A DNA stretch of 35,204 nt from Anaerolineae bacterium (GCA_023384355.1 JAHDWL010000032.1:1-35204); one strand, 5' to 3'; positions 25,192 to 33,726 are shown, counted from the first letter of the stretch. Program-made: numbers and translations. The notes: a model not told the origin generated them from the sequence alone.

Positions 25192-26195
25192 AAGATCATG
25201 GCTTTCGATCGCTTCGGGCGAAATATCAATTATCTGCGCATCTCCCTGACCGACCGCTGCAACCTTCGTTGCGTATACTGCATGCCGGAAGACATGATCT
25301 TTCGACCTCGCAGCGAGCTTATGCAAGATCATGAGGTCATCAGGCTTGTCCATCTTTTCACTAACCTTGGTTTCCGTAAATTTCGCCTGACCGGTGGCGA
25401 ACCGACTGTGCGGGCGAATCTGGTTGATCTGGTGCGAGAAATCGGGGCAACCAAAGGCGTCGAAAAGGTCGCCATGACCACCAACGGAATCCTGCTGGAT
25501 CGCCTGGCCCAACCTCTGGCCGACGCCGGATTGACACGAGTCAATATCAGTATCGACACGCTGGACGCCGACAAGTTCCGGCAGCTAACGCGCTGGGGAA
25601 AAGTCGAGGACGTTTGGCGGGGGATTCGCGCATCCCAGGCAGCCGGATTGGAAATAAAACTGAATTCCGTCGTCGTTCGTAATTACAACGAGGGTGAAGA
25701 CCTGGTTGATCTGGCAAGATTGTCACTCTACCAGCCATGGCAGATCAGATTCATCGAGATGATGCCGTTCGGCGATGTGGCCGATTTTCAGCTCGCCGGG
25801 GTCGTCACACAGGAAGAGATGATCAGTACGATCGAATCAGCCCTCGGGCCGCTGACGCCGGTGAATCCCGGCGAACTGGACGGCGAAGCCAGCCTCTATT
25901 ACCTCGAGGGAGCACCGGGGAGGATCGGATTCATCAGCTCCATCAGCCATCCTTTTTGCGCCAGTTGCAACCGGACAAGGCTCACCGCCGACGGTCGCCT
26001 GCGCCTGTGTCTCCTGCGCGAGAAGGAAGTCGACCTGTTATCGCCGATGCGTGATGGCGCGACCGATGATGAACTGCGCGCGATCATTAGCGAGGGGATC
26101 TGGTGGAAACCCTGGGGGCACGGTTTGGCCCAGGACGTGGTTCCACTCAACCGGGTAATGTCAGAGATCGGCGGATAACTTTCGGGTTGCCGATC
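25160..26195. repeat. Direct repeat flanking moaA
   Basis: The sequence CTTTGGGTTGCCGATC at 25160-25175 recurs as CTTTCGGGTTGCCGATC at 26179-26195, identical apart from one inserted C. One copy lies 22 bases before the moaA start and the other directly after its stop, so the pair encloses the gene exactly. Entry coordinates span both copies and the gene between. Confidence 0.6.
25198..26178 (+). CDS. moaA: GTP 3',8-cyclase (molybdenum cofactor biosynthesis)
   Basis: A 326-residue radical SAM enzyme that, with MoaC, converts GTP to cyclic pyranopterin monophosphate, the first step of molybdenum cofactor synthesis. The N-terminal [4Fe-4S] motif is C21, C25, C28 (DRCNLRCVYCMP). The second cluster ligands are in FCASCNRTRL and the cysteine of RLRLCL. 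The C-terminal Gly-Gly (SEIGG), required for activity, is present, confirming a full-length gene of normal size. No other moa or moe gene is in the window, so its partners lie elsewhere. The ATG at 25198 has only a weak upstream GGATC. It converges with the glycosyltransferase 15 bases downstream. Confidence 0.95.
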   Translation: MAFDRFGRNINYLRISLTDRCNLRCVYCMPEDMIFRPRSELMQDHEVIRLVHLFTNLGFRKFRLTGGEPTVRANLVDLVREIGATKGVEKVAMTTNGILLDRLAQPLADAGLTRVNISIDTLDADKFRQLTRWGKVEDVWRGIRASQAAGLEIKLNSVVVRNYNEGEDLVDLARLSLYQPWQIRFIEMMPFGDVADFQLAGVVTQEEMISTIESALGPLTPVNPGELDGEASLYYLEGAPGRIGFISSISHPFCASCNRTRLTADGRLRLCLLREKEVDLLSPMRDGATDDELRAIISEGIWWKPWGHGLAQDVVPLNRVMSEIGG

Positions 26196-27198
26196 AATTT
26201 TCAGGCGCGCTACTCGTGCCCATCGGGGGCGCAAATCGGCCAAGCGGCGCGTTTTCCAACCCCCAGCTTTGCTGGATAAGATAAAGCGGCCGTCCTTTCA
26301 CCTCATCGTAAATCCGCCCAAGGTATTCCCCGATGATACCCAGACTGATGAGTTGCACGCTGCCCAGAAAGAGGACAATGACCAGTGTCGTCGCCTGCCC
26401 CAACAGCGGCTCATGCGGCCCAAATAGACGTATCGCGACCACAACGATAATCCCCAGGACGCTGATCGTGGCGATAATAAAACCCAATATAGTGGCCAGC
26501 TGCAAAGGAAAATAGGAGAAGCTGGTAATGGCGTCGAGGGCGAACGGCAGCATCTTTTTCACGCTGGTAAACTTGGCCTCGCCGGCATAGCGGGCATCCC
26601 GATTGTATTCCACGCCGATCTGCCGAAAGCCGACCCATGGCACCATCCCCCGCAAGAAGCGATTGCGCTCGTTCATGCCCCGCAATGAATTAATAACGCG
26701 CCGGTCCATCAGGCGAAAATCACCGGTATCCAGCGGGATATTGATGCTTGTAATCCGATGGATCAGGCGATAAAAGATCTTCGCCGTGGTCAACTTAAAC
26801 CACGTCTCGCCTTGGCGGCTGGCTCGCACCCCGTAAACTACATCGTAGCCCGCGCGCCACTGCTCCAGCATCGCCGGATAAACTTCCGGAGGGTCTTGCA
26901 AGTCGGCATCCGTCAGAATCACGGCGTCACCACGAGCGTAATCAAGGCCGGCGGTCGCGGCAATCTGAAAGCCGAAATTGCGCGAGAAACTGATTCCCTT
27001 GACGCGCGCATCGCTCTCATGCAGTCGCGCGATCACATCGGCCGAACCGTCACGGCTGCCGTCATTGACCAGTATCAGCTCCCAATCTTCTCCCGCATCA
27101 TCGAGCACGGCTCGCACACGCGCATAGAGCGCGTCGAGCACGACCTCTTCGTTATAAACCGGAGCGACTATCGAGATAAGATCTTTTCGTTTATCCAC
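26194..27198 (-). CDS. Family 2 glycosyltransferase, polyprenyl-phosphate type
   Basis: A 334-residue membrane-associated GT2 enzyme of the GtrB/DPM1-like group, which moves a sugar from a nucleotide donor to polyprenyl phosphate. The GT-A domain starts IVAPVYNE, has VNDGSRDGS, and the metal-binding DxD is D97-D99 in TDADLQDP. Two transmembrane helices (about 240-290) near the C-terminus fit the bacterial GtrB plan. The start is taken as GTG at 27198: AGGGG (27203-27207) is 4 bases away, and it is 7 bases after the stop of the EEP gene. Longer starts would overlap that gene by about 80 bases. It is the last gene of a minus-strand run. Confidence 0.87.
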   Translation of the reverse strand: MDKRKDLISIVAPVYNEEVVLDALYARVRAVLDDAGEDWELILVNDGSRDGSADVIARLHESDARVKGISFSRNFGFQIAATAGLDYARGDAVILTDADLQDPPEVYPAMLEQWRAGYDVVYGVRASRQGETWFKLTTAKIFYRLIHRITSINIPLDTGDFRLMDRRVINSLRGMNERNRFLRGMVPWVGFRQIGVEYNRDARYAGEAKFTSVKKMLPFALDAITSFSYFPLQLATILGFIIATISVLGIIVVVAIRLFGPHEPLLGQATTLVIVLFLGSVQLISLGIIGEYLGRIYDEVKGRPLYLIQQSWGLENAPLGRFAPPMGTSSAPEN

Positions 27199-27205
27199 GA
27201 AACCC

Positions 27206-27985
27206 CTAAACTTCCAGCCCAACCAGCAAGCCCACATGATCGGACGGATAAAGAGTATCATCATCGAAAGCGGCCTTGTCGGCAAAAAGACCTGCCCTCG
27301 TCACCCTATACACAGCCGGCGAAAGAAATACGTAATCCAGACATGCCGCAGGAACGGGCTGTGGCTGAACAAGGTTTGTCGGATATGTGGCGTACATATC
27401 GCGGCCACGATGTTCCGCCACTGCCGACCTGTAGGTCTGGCGCATGAAATTTACAGAACCACTCTCCGGCATCTCGTTAAAATCACCCGCGATCACCTGC
27501 AATGGCACACGTTTTTTCTCGTTCAGCCACCCAACAAGATTCATCGCCTGTTCCAGCCTGGCCTCTCCGGCAGCCGCACCATGATGCAATTGAACACTTA
27601 CAAAGTCAAGCGACTGGCGACGGGTGCCGGCCGCGCCGGCGGGAAGCTCTATATTCGCCCTGCAGGCCACACCATCATAACCAACAAAAATTGTGTCGTG
27701 GTAAATAATAGGCATTCGAGACATGATGCCGATTGCATGAGAAAAATGACGGAACCCGGGACGACGAACCTGAATAATCCTGTATGGATTTTTGCCATCG
27801 CCGGACAGACGAATATTAACCTGTCGAGCAACCCACCTTCCCTGTCCAATCGACAGGTCGATCTCTTGCAAGGCGATAATATCAGGGAGACGATCGACAA
27901 TTTGGCCAACTAGCAGATGCCGGCGAGCCAACCATCGTTGCGTCCGGCCGCGAAGGTTTATGGTGGCCGCCGTGAATTCAAACAT
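27206..27985 (-). CDS. Endonuclease/exonuclease/phosphatase (EEP) family protein
   Basis: A 259-residue metal-dependent phosphoesterase of the EEP superfamily. All core motifs are seen: N10 in TINLR, E41 in LQEID, GDFNE, LDYVFL and the final SDHVGL. The family covers DNA endonucleases, sphingomyelinases and phosphatases; the substrate is undecided. No signal peptide is seen, so it is probably cytoplasmic. It sits between the GH63-like gene (18 bases upstream) and the glycosyltransferase (7 bases downstream) and is probably co-transcribed with both. The ATG at 27985 has no strong ribosome-binding site. Confidence 0.85.
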   Translation of the reverse strand: MFEFTAATINLRGRTQRWLARRHLLVGQIVDRLPDIIALQEIDLSIGQGRWVARQVNIRLSGDGKNPYRIIQVRRPGFRHFSHAIGIMSRMPIIYHDTIFVGYDGVACRANIELPAGAAGTRRQSLDFVSVQLHHGAAAGEARLEQAMNLVGWLNEKKRVPLQVIAGDFNEMPESGSVNFMRQTYRSAVAEHRGRDMYATYPTNLVQPQPVPAACLDYVFLSPAVYRVTRAGLFADKAAFDDDTLYPSDHVGLLVGLEV

Positions 27986-28003
27986 CAGTAACGAATCAGG
28001 CCA

Positions 28004-29530
28004 TCACTTGAAAGAGATATTGAAGTCGCCGGCGGGTACGGCCACTTGAATGGTCTCGTGGTCACCATAAATCGCCAGGGTAATCGGAGCGTCTGTACGG
28101 ACATGGACGCTTTCGTCGTCGCCGACAAGGTCGATGGTCCCCTCATTGCCAAGCGGCAAATTGCGAACTCCATACGATTGTTGCCGATCCAGAAGCCGCC
28201 GCCAGGTTATCTGCCTCAGAGGCCAATCGACGGCGAGCCCCAGAACGCTTTCCAGGACCATAGGGATAATGGCCGATGCCGTTGTCCCTGAATTATCAAC
28301 CTCGGAAGGATCGCCGGGAACAGCTTCCTCCGGCGCGTAATTTTCCCAGAAAAACCCGGTATCCTCATAAACCCGGCGAACAACTTCAAGTTGATTGACC
28401 GCCAGTTTATGGGCCAAATTCGTTTGTTCGTTGGCGTGCAGGCCACGCAGAACCATGTAAGTCAAGCCAGGCCACACCGCGCCGCGCCAGCCGTTTCCGG
28501 TGCGACCGTTATAGGCATCCGCATCGGCCGAAAGGCTCGGAACTACATTCTCGGTATGAAACGACCAGGCGTCCCGCAGATGCTGGACAAAGGGTATCAA
28601 TCTCTCTTTGGGAACAAGATAGGGGTTTAACAGAGTCCAGTAGGCGGCGATGCTTTTCACATCGCTGAACCCATTATCCGGGCCGATATCCTGATAGAAA
28701 TGAAGTTCCTCATTCCACATCTCAGCGTTTATCACCCTCACGAGCTTCTCTCGCTCGCTTGTCACATCATTGACTTGTTCCTGTTCTCCCAACACGGACG
28801 CCATCCGTTCCAACATGGCGCAGTTGATCATCGCCTGGGCACTGGCATCGATCCAGGCCCAATGGTTATGATGATAGCGGCTCCCACTCACACGGGGCTG
28901 ATTGAGAAGGCCGCTCGCGTATGCCGTCGTCCAGTAGAGGCCATTGCGCCAGGTCCGGTTGGCTCGCGACCAGCGGTGAAGGGCAAGAAGAGGCCAGAAA
29001 ACGGACGCGACGCGATCTTTGTCTCCTGTCAGTCGGAAATGACGCCATTCCGTCCAGGCCAGTAAATTCGGCCCGGTACTGTTCGGGTTGTACGCGTCAT
29101 GAACCGCCTTCCCGCTTGCAGGGTCGATCTCACGACAAATGAAACCATCATCCTGTTGGGTGGCATAGAAGTTATCGAGAAATTCGACCAGGCTGAAAGA
29201 ACCAGGGATGTAGCCGGCCAGGCTGGCCACCAATCCACTGCGACCCATCTCGATGTAGCGGCCGGGCTTGGGTTGGTTATATCCCGCAGAAAGTCCTGAT
29301 CCATCAGCAGGTTGCTTCAGGCTGCGCCAAAACAAATCCCATGACGTCCAATAGATGGACTCCCATTGGGTGTCCTCAGGCAAGACGGGAATCGGCAGAC
29401 GCGCGCGAACGTCCTCGAAATCGGGGATTCTGCCTGGCGCGCGGTCGCGCTGCCTGAACAGATTTTTCTCGACTAACGGCTCGACGGGGGTGATAGATAT
29501 GCCAGTCACCGCAAATTGCCGGGATGTCAC
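28004..29530 (-). CDS. GH63/mannosylglycerate-hydrolase-like glucosidase
   Basis: A 508-residue protein of the (alpha/alpha)6-barrel hydrolase group, closest in pattern to GH63 C-terminal domain/mannosylglycerate hydrolase MGH1-like and trehalase-like proteins. Recognisable segments are WTSWDLFWRSLKQP near residue 66, HHNHWAWIDASAQAM, then NGWRGAVWPGLTYMVLRGL and FWENYAPE. Such enzymes cleave alpha-glucosides or alpha-mannosides such as trehalose or mannosylglycerate. No signal peptide is seen, so cytoplasmic turnover of a storage sugar or compatible solute is likely. The start is unsure: GTG at 29530 lies inside a hairpin arm, and another GTG is at 29509; neither has a clear ribosome-binding site. 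It follows the DsbA-cyclophilin gene by 48 bases. Confidence 0.8.
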   Translation of the reverse strand: MTSRQFAVTGISITPVEPLVEKNLFRQRDRAPGRIPDFEDVRARLPIPVLPEDTQWESIYWTSWDLFWRSLKQPADGSGLSAGYNQPKPGRYIEMGRSGLVASLAGYIPGSFSLVEFLDNFYATQQDDGFICREIDPASGKAVHDAYNPNSTGPNLLAWTEWRHFRLTGDKDRVASVFWPLLALHRWSRANRTWRNGLYWTTAYASGLLNQPRVSGSRYHHNHWAWIDASAQAMINCAMLERMASVLGEQEQVNDVTSEREKLVRVINAEMWNEELHFYQDIGPDNGFSDVKSIAAYWTLLNPYLVPKERLIPFVQHLRDAWSFHTENVVPSLSADADAYNGRTGNGWRGAVWPGLTYMVLRGLHANEQTNLAHKLAVNQLEVVRRVYEDTGFFWENYAPEEAVPGDPSEVDNSGTTASAIIPMVLESVLGLAVDWPLRQITWRRLLDRQQSYGVRNLPLGNEGTIDLVGDDESVHVRTDAPITLAIYGDHETIQVAVPAGDFNISFK

Positions 29531-29568
29531 ACCCGACCTTATTGAACGCTCAAAAAGGTCGGGTGTGA
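29527..29568. repeat. Long imperfect hairpin over the GH63-like gene start
   Basis: A 14-bp perfect inverted repeat (29527-29540 with 29555-29568), continued after one A-A mismatch by TTGA/TCAA (29542-29545 with 29550-29553), leaving a 4-base loop. No T tract follows on either strand, so it is not a classic terminator. It may end the preceding mRNA, or mask the GTG at 29528-29530, or both. Confidence 0.75.
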
Positions 29569-29578
29569 TGATATGTAT

Positions 29579-30841
29579 CTAGGGAAGAATTTCTTCGATG
29601 GTGATTCGTGAGATAGTATCGCCGGCGGGCGCAGTCGGGTTTCGGGAGGGGTCGCGCGGGGTGATCGCTTCAACCACATCCATACCTTCAATCACTTTCC
29701 CAAAAATAGTGTAATTGCCGTCCAGTTGACTGACATCGCCATAGGTGATGTACCACTGGCTGCCGTTGGTATTGGGGCCGGCGTTAGCCATGGCCACAAC
29801 GCCTTTTTCATCATGGGACAGGCTCTTGTCGATCTCGTTCGGGATGTAATACCCGGGACCACCTCGACCGGTGCCACTCGGGTCACCGGTTTGCGCCACA
29901 AATCCGGGAATGACGCGGTGGAACGTGATATTGTCGAACCACCCGTTCTTCGCAAGGAAAACGAAGCTATTTACCGTCAGCGGCGCTGACTTCGGTAAAA
30001 GTTCAATGGTGAACTTCCCACCGGATGCCATCTCCACGTGGGCCAAATAGCGAGCATCAGGATTGATTACCATTTCCGGCGCCGACTTATATTGCCGTGC
30101 CGCCAGTTCTTTCAGTTTGATTTCGTCTTTCACAAATGCCTCCCAGGCATCAAAATCGCGTGGCAGCGATTCGCCGGCGACTATCTGTCCGTTTACAATT
30201 GCCGATGGCGTTCCGGGCAAGCCAAGAGCCGCGGCTTCCTGTTCCGAGCCGGACACGTATTCGGCATAAGTTCCGCCGTCCAGTTCAGATGTGAACTGAT
30301 CGATATCAAGACCTACCTCTTCAGCCAGAGCGATGAAGAAATCTCGCGCGGCCGCCGCGTCCAAGGCACTCCAGTCTGCCTGGCGCTCGAACAACAGATC
30401 GTGATATTCCCAGAACTTTCCCTGTGCCCCGGCCGCTTCAGACGCTTCGGCCGATTTCTGGGCATTGGGGTGAATACTGTTCAGAGGAAAGTGACGATAA
30501 ATAACCTGGATATCATCGGGGTAAGCGTCTACCAGACGCTTTAGCAGGGGGGCGAACCCTGCACAACCCGGTCATTGGAAATCGCCGTATTCGATGATCG
30601 TTACCGCCGGGTTAACCGTGTTCCCTTCTTTCCAGTCCCGTTCGCGGACCTGGGTCGGGTCATCGACGTCTCCTGAGGGGACGCCGGCGACACCTCCGGC
30701 CGGTTCCGCGCTGTCCGGGGCCGCGGTCGCCCTCGCGCTCGGCTCCTCACTCTCAAACTGTTCGGTTAGATTCGTAGCGTTTGAGCCACAACCTGCCGCG
30801 AACAAGATCATGAGAATAAGGAGCAGTCCGATTCGTTTCAT
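29579..30841 (-). CDS. DsbA-like/cyclophilin fusion lipoprotein with in-frame TGA (probable selenocysteine)
   Basis: A 420-residue protein if TGA at 30572-30574 is read through; otherwise two fragments in the same frame. Residues 1-18 are a lipoprotein signal ending FAAGC, with C18 the lipidated cysteine. A linker follows, then a DsbA-like thioredoxin domain (about 75-260): EYGDFQ, then codon 90 TGA, then PGC (C93), giving U-P-G-C where CxxC is expected; the cis-proline is P222 (GTPSA). Residues about 265-420 form a cyclophilin prolyl isomerase (FHRVIPGFVAQTGDP, NGSQWYIT). The two domains suggest oxidative folding and prolyl isomerisation of exported proteins outside the membrane. AAGGAG is 9 bases before the ATG. 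Between the TGA and the TTG at 30394 there is no other stop. It lies 86 bases after pnp. A sequencing or real Cys-to-stop change is the alternative. Confidence 0.8.
30544..30562 (-). promoter_or_regulatory. Candidate bacterial SECIS hairpin
   Basis: Nine bases after the in-frame TGA, GCAGGG pairs with CCCTGC (6 bp, minus strand) around a 7-base loop. Opening the last G-C pair puts a G first in the loop, at 15 nt from the TGA, which is close to the described bacterial SECIS geometry (apical loop about 16-37 nt downstream with a G among its first bases). It is inside the coding sequence, as bacterial SECIS elements are. Confidence 0.45.
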
Positions 30842-30927
30842 ATCAGAATGCTCCTTCCAGGAAATATTGAGCATGACAGCCAAACATTATTCGTCGATTG
30901 ACCACCATGCTCGAATAAACATCGGGA

Positions 30928-33168
30928 TTATCTACGTTGCGGGCGGCCGCCACGATCACCACCGCGGTCACCTCGTCGATCACCGCCGCGATCGCCACCA
31001 CGACCGCCGCCATTACCTCCGCGAGGCCCGCCGCTACCCTTTCGAACGGCGTCCTGGGCCTTTGCTTCTTCCAGGCTCCAGCCTTCGAGAACTGCACGAC
31101 GGGAGAGCCGGATCTTGCCCTCGCTGCTGACGTCAGTAACCATGACCATGATCTCGTCGCCCATCTTGACTGCATCTTCAACTCGTTGCAGATGCTCGGA
31201 GGCCAATTGAGAGATGTGAACCATGCCGTCCTGGCCGGGAGCAAGCTCCACGAATGCGCCGAAATCGGTAATTCGAACCACCTTGCCGGTGAAAATCTCG
31301 CCCAGATCGGGATCATGGGTCAGCATATGGATGCGATCAAGCGCCGCCTCGGCCTTCAAACCATCCACGCCGGCCACAAACACAGTGCCGTCTTCCTGGA
31401 TATCGACCGAGACCTCGAATTCTTCTTCCAGCCCACGAATCGTTGCTCCGCCCTTGCCGATGACTGCGCCGATCTTTTCGGGATCGATCTTGATTGTCAA
31501 CATGCGTGGCGCGTAGAGGCTAAGCTCAGCTCGCGGTGCGGAAATGGTTTTCAGCATCGAATCCAGAATCTCGAGCCGGCCCACGCGGGCCTGCTCGAGT
31601 GCTTCGGCCATGATGCCCATATCCAGACCGCTGATCTTGATATCCATCTGCAAGGCCGTGATGCCGTCACTCGTGCCGGCGACCTTGAAATCCATGTCTC
31701 CCAGGTGATCTTCCAATCCCTGAATGTCGGTGAGGACCGCGTACTTCGTGCCGTCGGTCACCAGGCCCATCGCCACACCGGCGACCGGTCGCTTGATGGG
31801 GACGCCACAATCCATCAAGGCCAGACTCGACGCGCAAACGCTGGCCTGGCTGGTGCTGCCGTTCGAAGAGAGAACCTCGGATACAACCCGGATCGTGTAC
31901 GGGAAGACATCCTCAGAAGGGATCATCGGCAGCAAGGCGTTCTCAGCCAGTGCGCCGTGCCCGATCTCCCGACGGCGCGGCCCACGCATCGGCCAGGTCT
32001 CCCCGGTGGAGAACGGCGGGAAATTATAATGGTGCATATAGCGCCGGCTATCCTCGGGCGACAAGCCATCCAGCTTCTGCGCCTCGCGCGGCGTGCCGAG
32101 GGCGACAATGGACAAGACCTGAGTCTGTCCGCGCTGGAACAGCCCGGAGCCGTGGGCGCGTGGGCTTAGGCCGACTTCGGATGAAAGCGGCCGAATGGTG
32201 GTGTAATCACGACCGTCCGGACGGATGCCATCGTACAGAATACGGTGGCGCACAGCCTTCTTGATCTCGTCGGCGAATACCTCGCGAACGGCCTTCGGGT
32301 CGACGGCCTCGTCTTCGCTCAGGAAGCTGTCAACAACTTCATCACGCAATACATCGAGCGCTTCATTACGGTCTTCACGTTCAGTAGTTTCGGCAATGAC
32401 GCCGGCGATTCGGCCGCCGATACGGTCCTTGGTAGCGGCGACAATGGCGGTATCAATCGTCGAGACGGTCGGTTCACGTTTTTCCTTGCCAACGGCCGCC
32501 TGCATCTCCTCAAGAAGAGTGATGATTGGCTGGAGTGCCTGATGCCCAAAGGCGAGCGCTTCCACCATCAAGTCTTCGGGGATTTCATTTGCCGCGGCCT
32601 CGACCATGATAATCGCGTCACGCGTGCCGGCGATGCGCAAATCGAGCTTGCTTTCCGCCATCTCCTGGATGGTGGGATCGACGACCAATTGACCGTCGAT
32701 GTAGCCGACGCGAACAGCGCCGACCGGCCCATTCCAGGGTACATCGGAGATGGTCAGCGCGGCGCTGGCGGCATTGACTGACATGATGTCGAGATGGTGA
32801 ATACTGTCAGACGACAGGGTGGTGACGATAACCTGCACCTCATTCCGCATGTCATCCGGAAACAGGGGGCGGAGTGGGCGGTCGGTCAGGCGTGAAGTCA
32901 GAACAGCCTCGGTAGTCGGCTTCCCTTCGCGGCGGAAAAAACCACCGGGGATTCGCCCCGCGGCATACATCTTCTCTTCAAAATCAACACTGAGGGGGAA
33001 GAAGTCCAGCCCTTCGCGCACATTTTTGGACATTGTCGCTGTGGCCAGGAGCATGGACTCGCCAACTTGCAGCGTGATCGCGCCGCCGGCTTGTTCAGCA
33101 TACTTCCCTGTAGCAATCGTGAGGCCATGACGACCCACGGTGGTTGTAAATTTGGTTTCTGTTCCCAT
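30928..33168 (-). CDS. pnp: Polyribonucleotide nucleotidyltransferase (PNPase)
   Basis: A 746-residue PNPase, which degrades RNA from the 3' end with phosphate and can add 3' tails; a core of RNA turnover. Two RNase PH domains (about 1-220 and 310-550) are followed by a KH domain (about 553-620, IGAVIGKGGATIRGL) and an S1 domain (about 621-690, GKVVRITDFGAFVELAPGQDG). The last 36 residues are a Gly/Arg/Asp-rich repeat tail (GGDRGGDRRGDRGG), not part of the usual fold and likely RNA-binding. AAGGA is 6 bases before the ATG. It follows rpsO, the classic rpsO-pnp order, but a terminator (33411-33440) lies between, so pnp probably has its own promoter and a leader with a strong hairpin (33225-33256). 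Confidence 0.97.
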   Translation of the reverse strand: MGTETKFTTTVGRHGLTIATGKYAEQAGGAITLQVGESMLLATATMSKNVREGLDFFPLSVDFEEKMYAAGRIPGGFFRREGKPTTEAVLTSRLTDRPLRPLFPDDMRNEVQVIVTTLSSDSIHHLDIMSVNAASAALTISDVPWNGPVGAVRVGYIDGQLVVDPTIQEMAESKLDLRIAGTRDAIIMVEAAANEIPEDLMVEALAFGHQALQPIITLLEEMQAAVGKEKREPTVSTIDTAIVAATKDRIGGRIAGVIAETTEREDRNEALDVLRDEVVDSFLSEDEAVDPKAVREVFADEIKKAVRHRILYDGIRPDGRDYTTIRPLSSEVGLSPRAHGSGLFQRGQTQVLSIVALGTPREAQKLDGLSPEDSRRYMHHYNFPPFSTGETWPMRGPRRREIGHGALAENALLPMIPSEDVFPYTIRVVSEVLSSNGSTSQASVCASSLALMDCGVPIKRPVAGVAMGLVTDGTKYAVLTDIQGLEDHLGDMDFKVAGTSDGITALQMDIKISGLDMGIMAEALEQARVGRLEILDSMLKTISAPRAELSLYAPRMLTIKIDPEKIGAVIGKGGATIRGLEEEFEVSVDIQEDGTVFVAGVDGLKAEAALDRIHMLTHDPDLGEIFTGKVVRITDFGAFVELAPGQDGMVHISQLASEHLQRVEDAVKMGDEIMVMVTDVSSEGKIRLSRRAVLEGWSLEEAKAQDAVRKGSGGPRGGNGGGRGGDRGGDRRGDRGGDRGGRPQRR

Positions 33169-33224
33169 TAGATTCCTTGTAATTTATGGTTCACGGCGCC
33201 ATACGCCTCGAGGGTCGGGAACAT

Positions 33225-33256
33225 GAAACAGGCAGCCAAATCGGCGCTGCCGTTTC
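33225..33256 (-). promoter_or_regulatory. Bulged hairpin in the pnp leader
   Basis: GAAAC-A-GGCAGC (33225-33236) pairs with GCTGCC-GTTTC (33246-33256): 11 base pairs with a single bulged A and a 9-base loop. It ends 57 bases before the pnp start. In enterobacteria the pnp leader forms an RNase III-cleaved hairpin used for PNPase autocontrol; a similar role is inferred. Confidence 0.5.
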
Positions 33257-33306
33257 AATTCCCGCAGATGCTCCTGTCAGGATAGGCGAATCCGTATACG
33301 TTGATT

Positions 33307-33335
33307 GGGGAGCAGATTAGGGTTAGGGACTGGGG
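33307..33335 (+). other. Four G-runs able to form a G-quadruplex
   Basis: On the plus strand G-runs at 33307-33310, 33320-33322, 33326-33328 and 33332-33335 are separated by 9, 3 and 3 bases. The minus-strand transcript reads the C-rich complement, so the G-rich strand is the template for pnp. The rest of the 33169-33410 gap holds only the pnp leader hairpin as a recognisable element. Confidence 0.45.
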
Positions 33336-33410
33336 ATTGGCTCCTACACGCACCTCACGATGTAAGCGACAATACCCAATTCCTAAACCCCGCCGATTTT
33401 CCGCTCCTAG

Positions 33411-33440
33411 AAAAAGGGCGAAGCCATCTTCGCCCTTTTT
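33411..33440 (-). terminator. Rho-independent terminator between rpsO and pnp
   Basis: A perfect 13-bp stem (AAAAAGGGCGAAG / CTTCGCCCTTTTT) with a 4-base loop at 33424-33427. On the minus strand the GC core is followed by TTTTT. It stands 16 bases after the rpsO stop. Confidence 0.88.
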
Positions 33441-33456
33441 ATTATCTCAATTTCAA

Positions 33457-33726
33457 TTAACGACGCAGACCCAGGCGACCAATGATGGTGCGATACCGAT
33501 CCGGGTGCTCCTTACGCAAGTAAGCCAGCATACGCCGCCGCTTGCCCACCAGCTTGAGCAGCCCGCGTCGCGAGCTTTCATCATGCTTGTGGGTGTTCAG
33601 GTGCTCCTGGAGTTGACGAATCCGTTTGTCCATGAGCGCGATTTGCACCTCGGGCGAGCCGGTATCGCCTTCATGGGTCGCAAAGTTGGTAATCAATTCG
33701 GCTTTCTCTGCCACAGTCAAGGGCAT
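33457..33726 (-). CDS. rpsO: 30S ribosomal protein S15
   Basis: An 89-residue S15, the primary 16S rRNA-binding protein of the small-subunit platform. Full length, with [33 protein letters not shown] and the terminal [13 protein letters not shown], all typical. GGAGG is 7 bases before the ATG. It has its own near-consensus promoter (33831-33858), a structured leader of about 98 bases and a strong terminator. S15 often represses its own translation by binding its leader. Confidence 0.98.
   Translation of the reverse strand: MPLTVAEKAELITNFATHEGDTGSPEVQIALMDKRIRQLQEHLNTHKHDESSRRGLLKLVGKRRRMLAYLRKEHPDRYRTIIGRLGLRR

Noticed and set aside
30572-30574. TGA read as an ordinary stop, giving a short lipoprotein (30575-30841) and a separate cyclophilin starting at TTG 30394
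   Set aside because: The short product would end inside a thioredoxin fold, the intervening 177 bases stay open and encode the rest of that fold, and the TGA replaces the expected cysteine.
30937-32169. A 410-codon open frame on the plus strand opposite pnp
   Set aside because: It lies entirely antisense to PNPase, has no ribosome-binding site or recognisable domain, and its openness follows from GC-rich codon bias of the true gene.
33318-33329. TTAGGGTTAGGG, telomere-like repeat
   Set aside because: Only about two units are present in a bacterial intergenic gap; it is better described as part of a G-rich tract.
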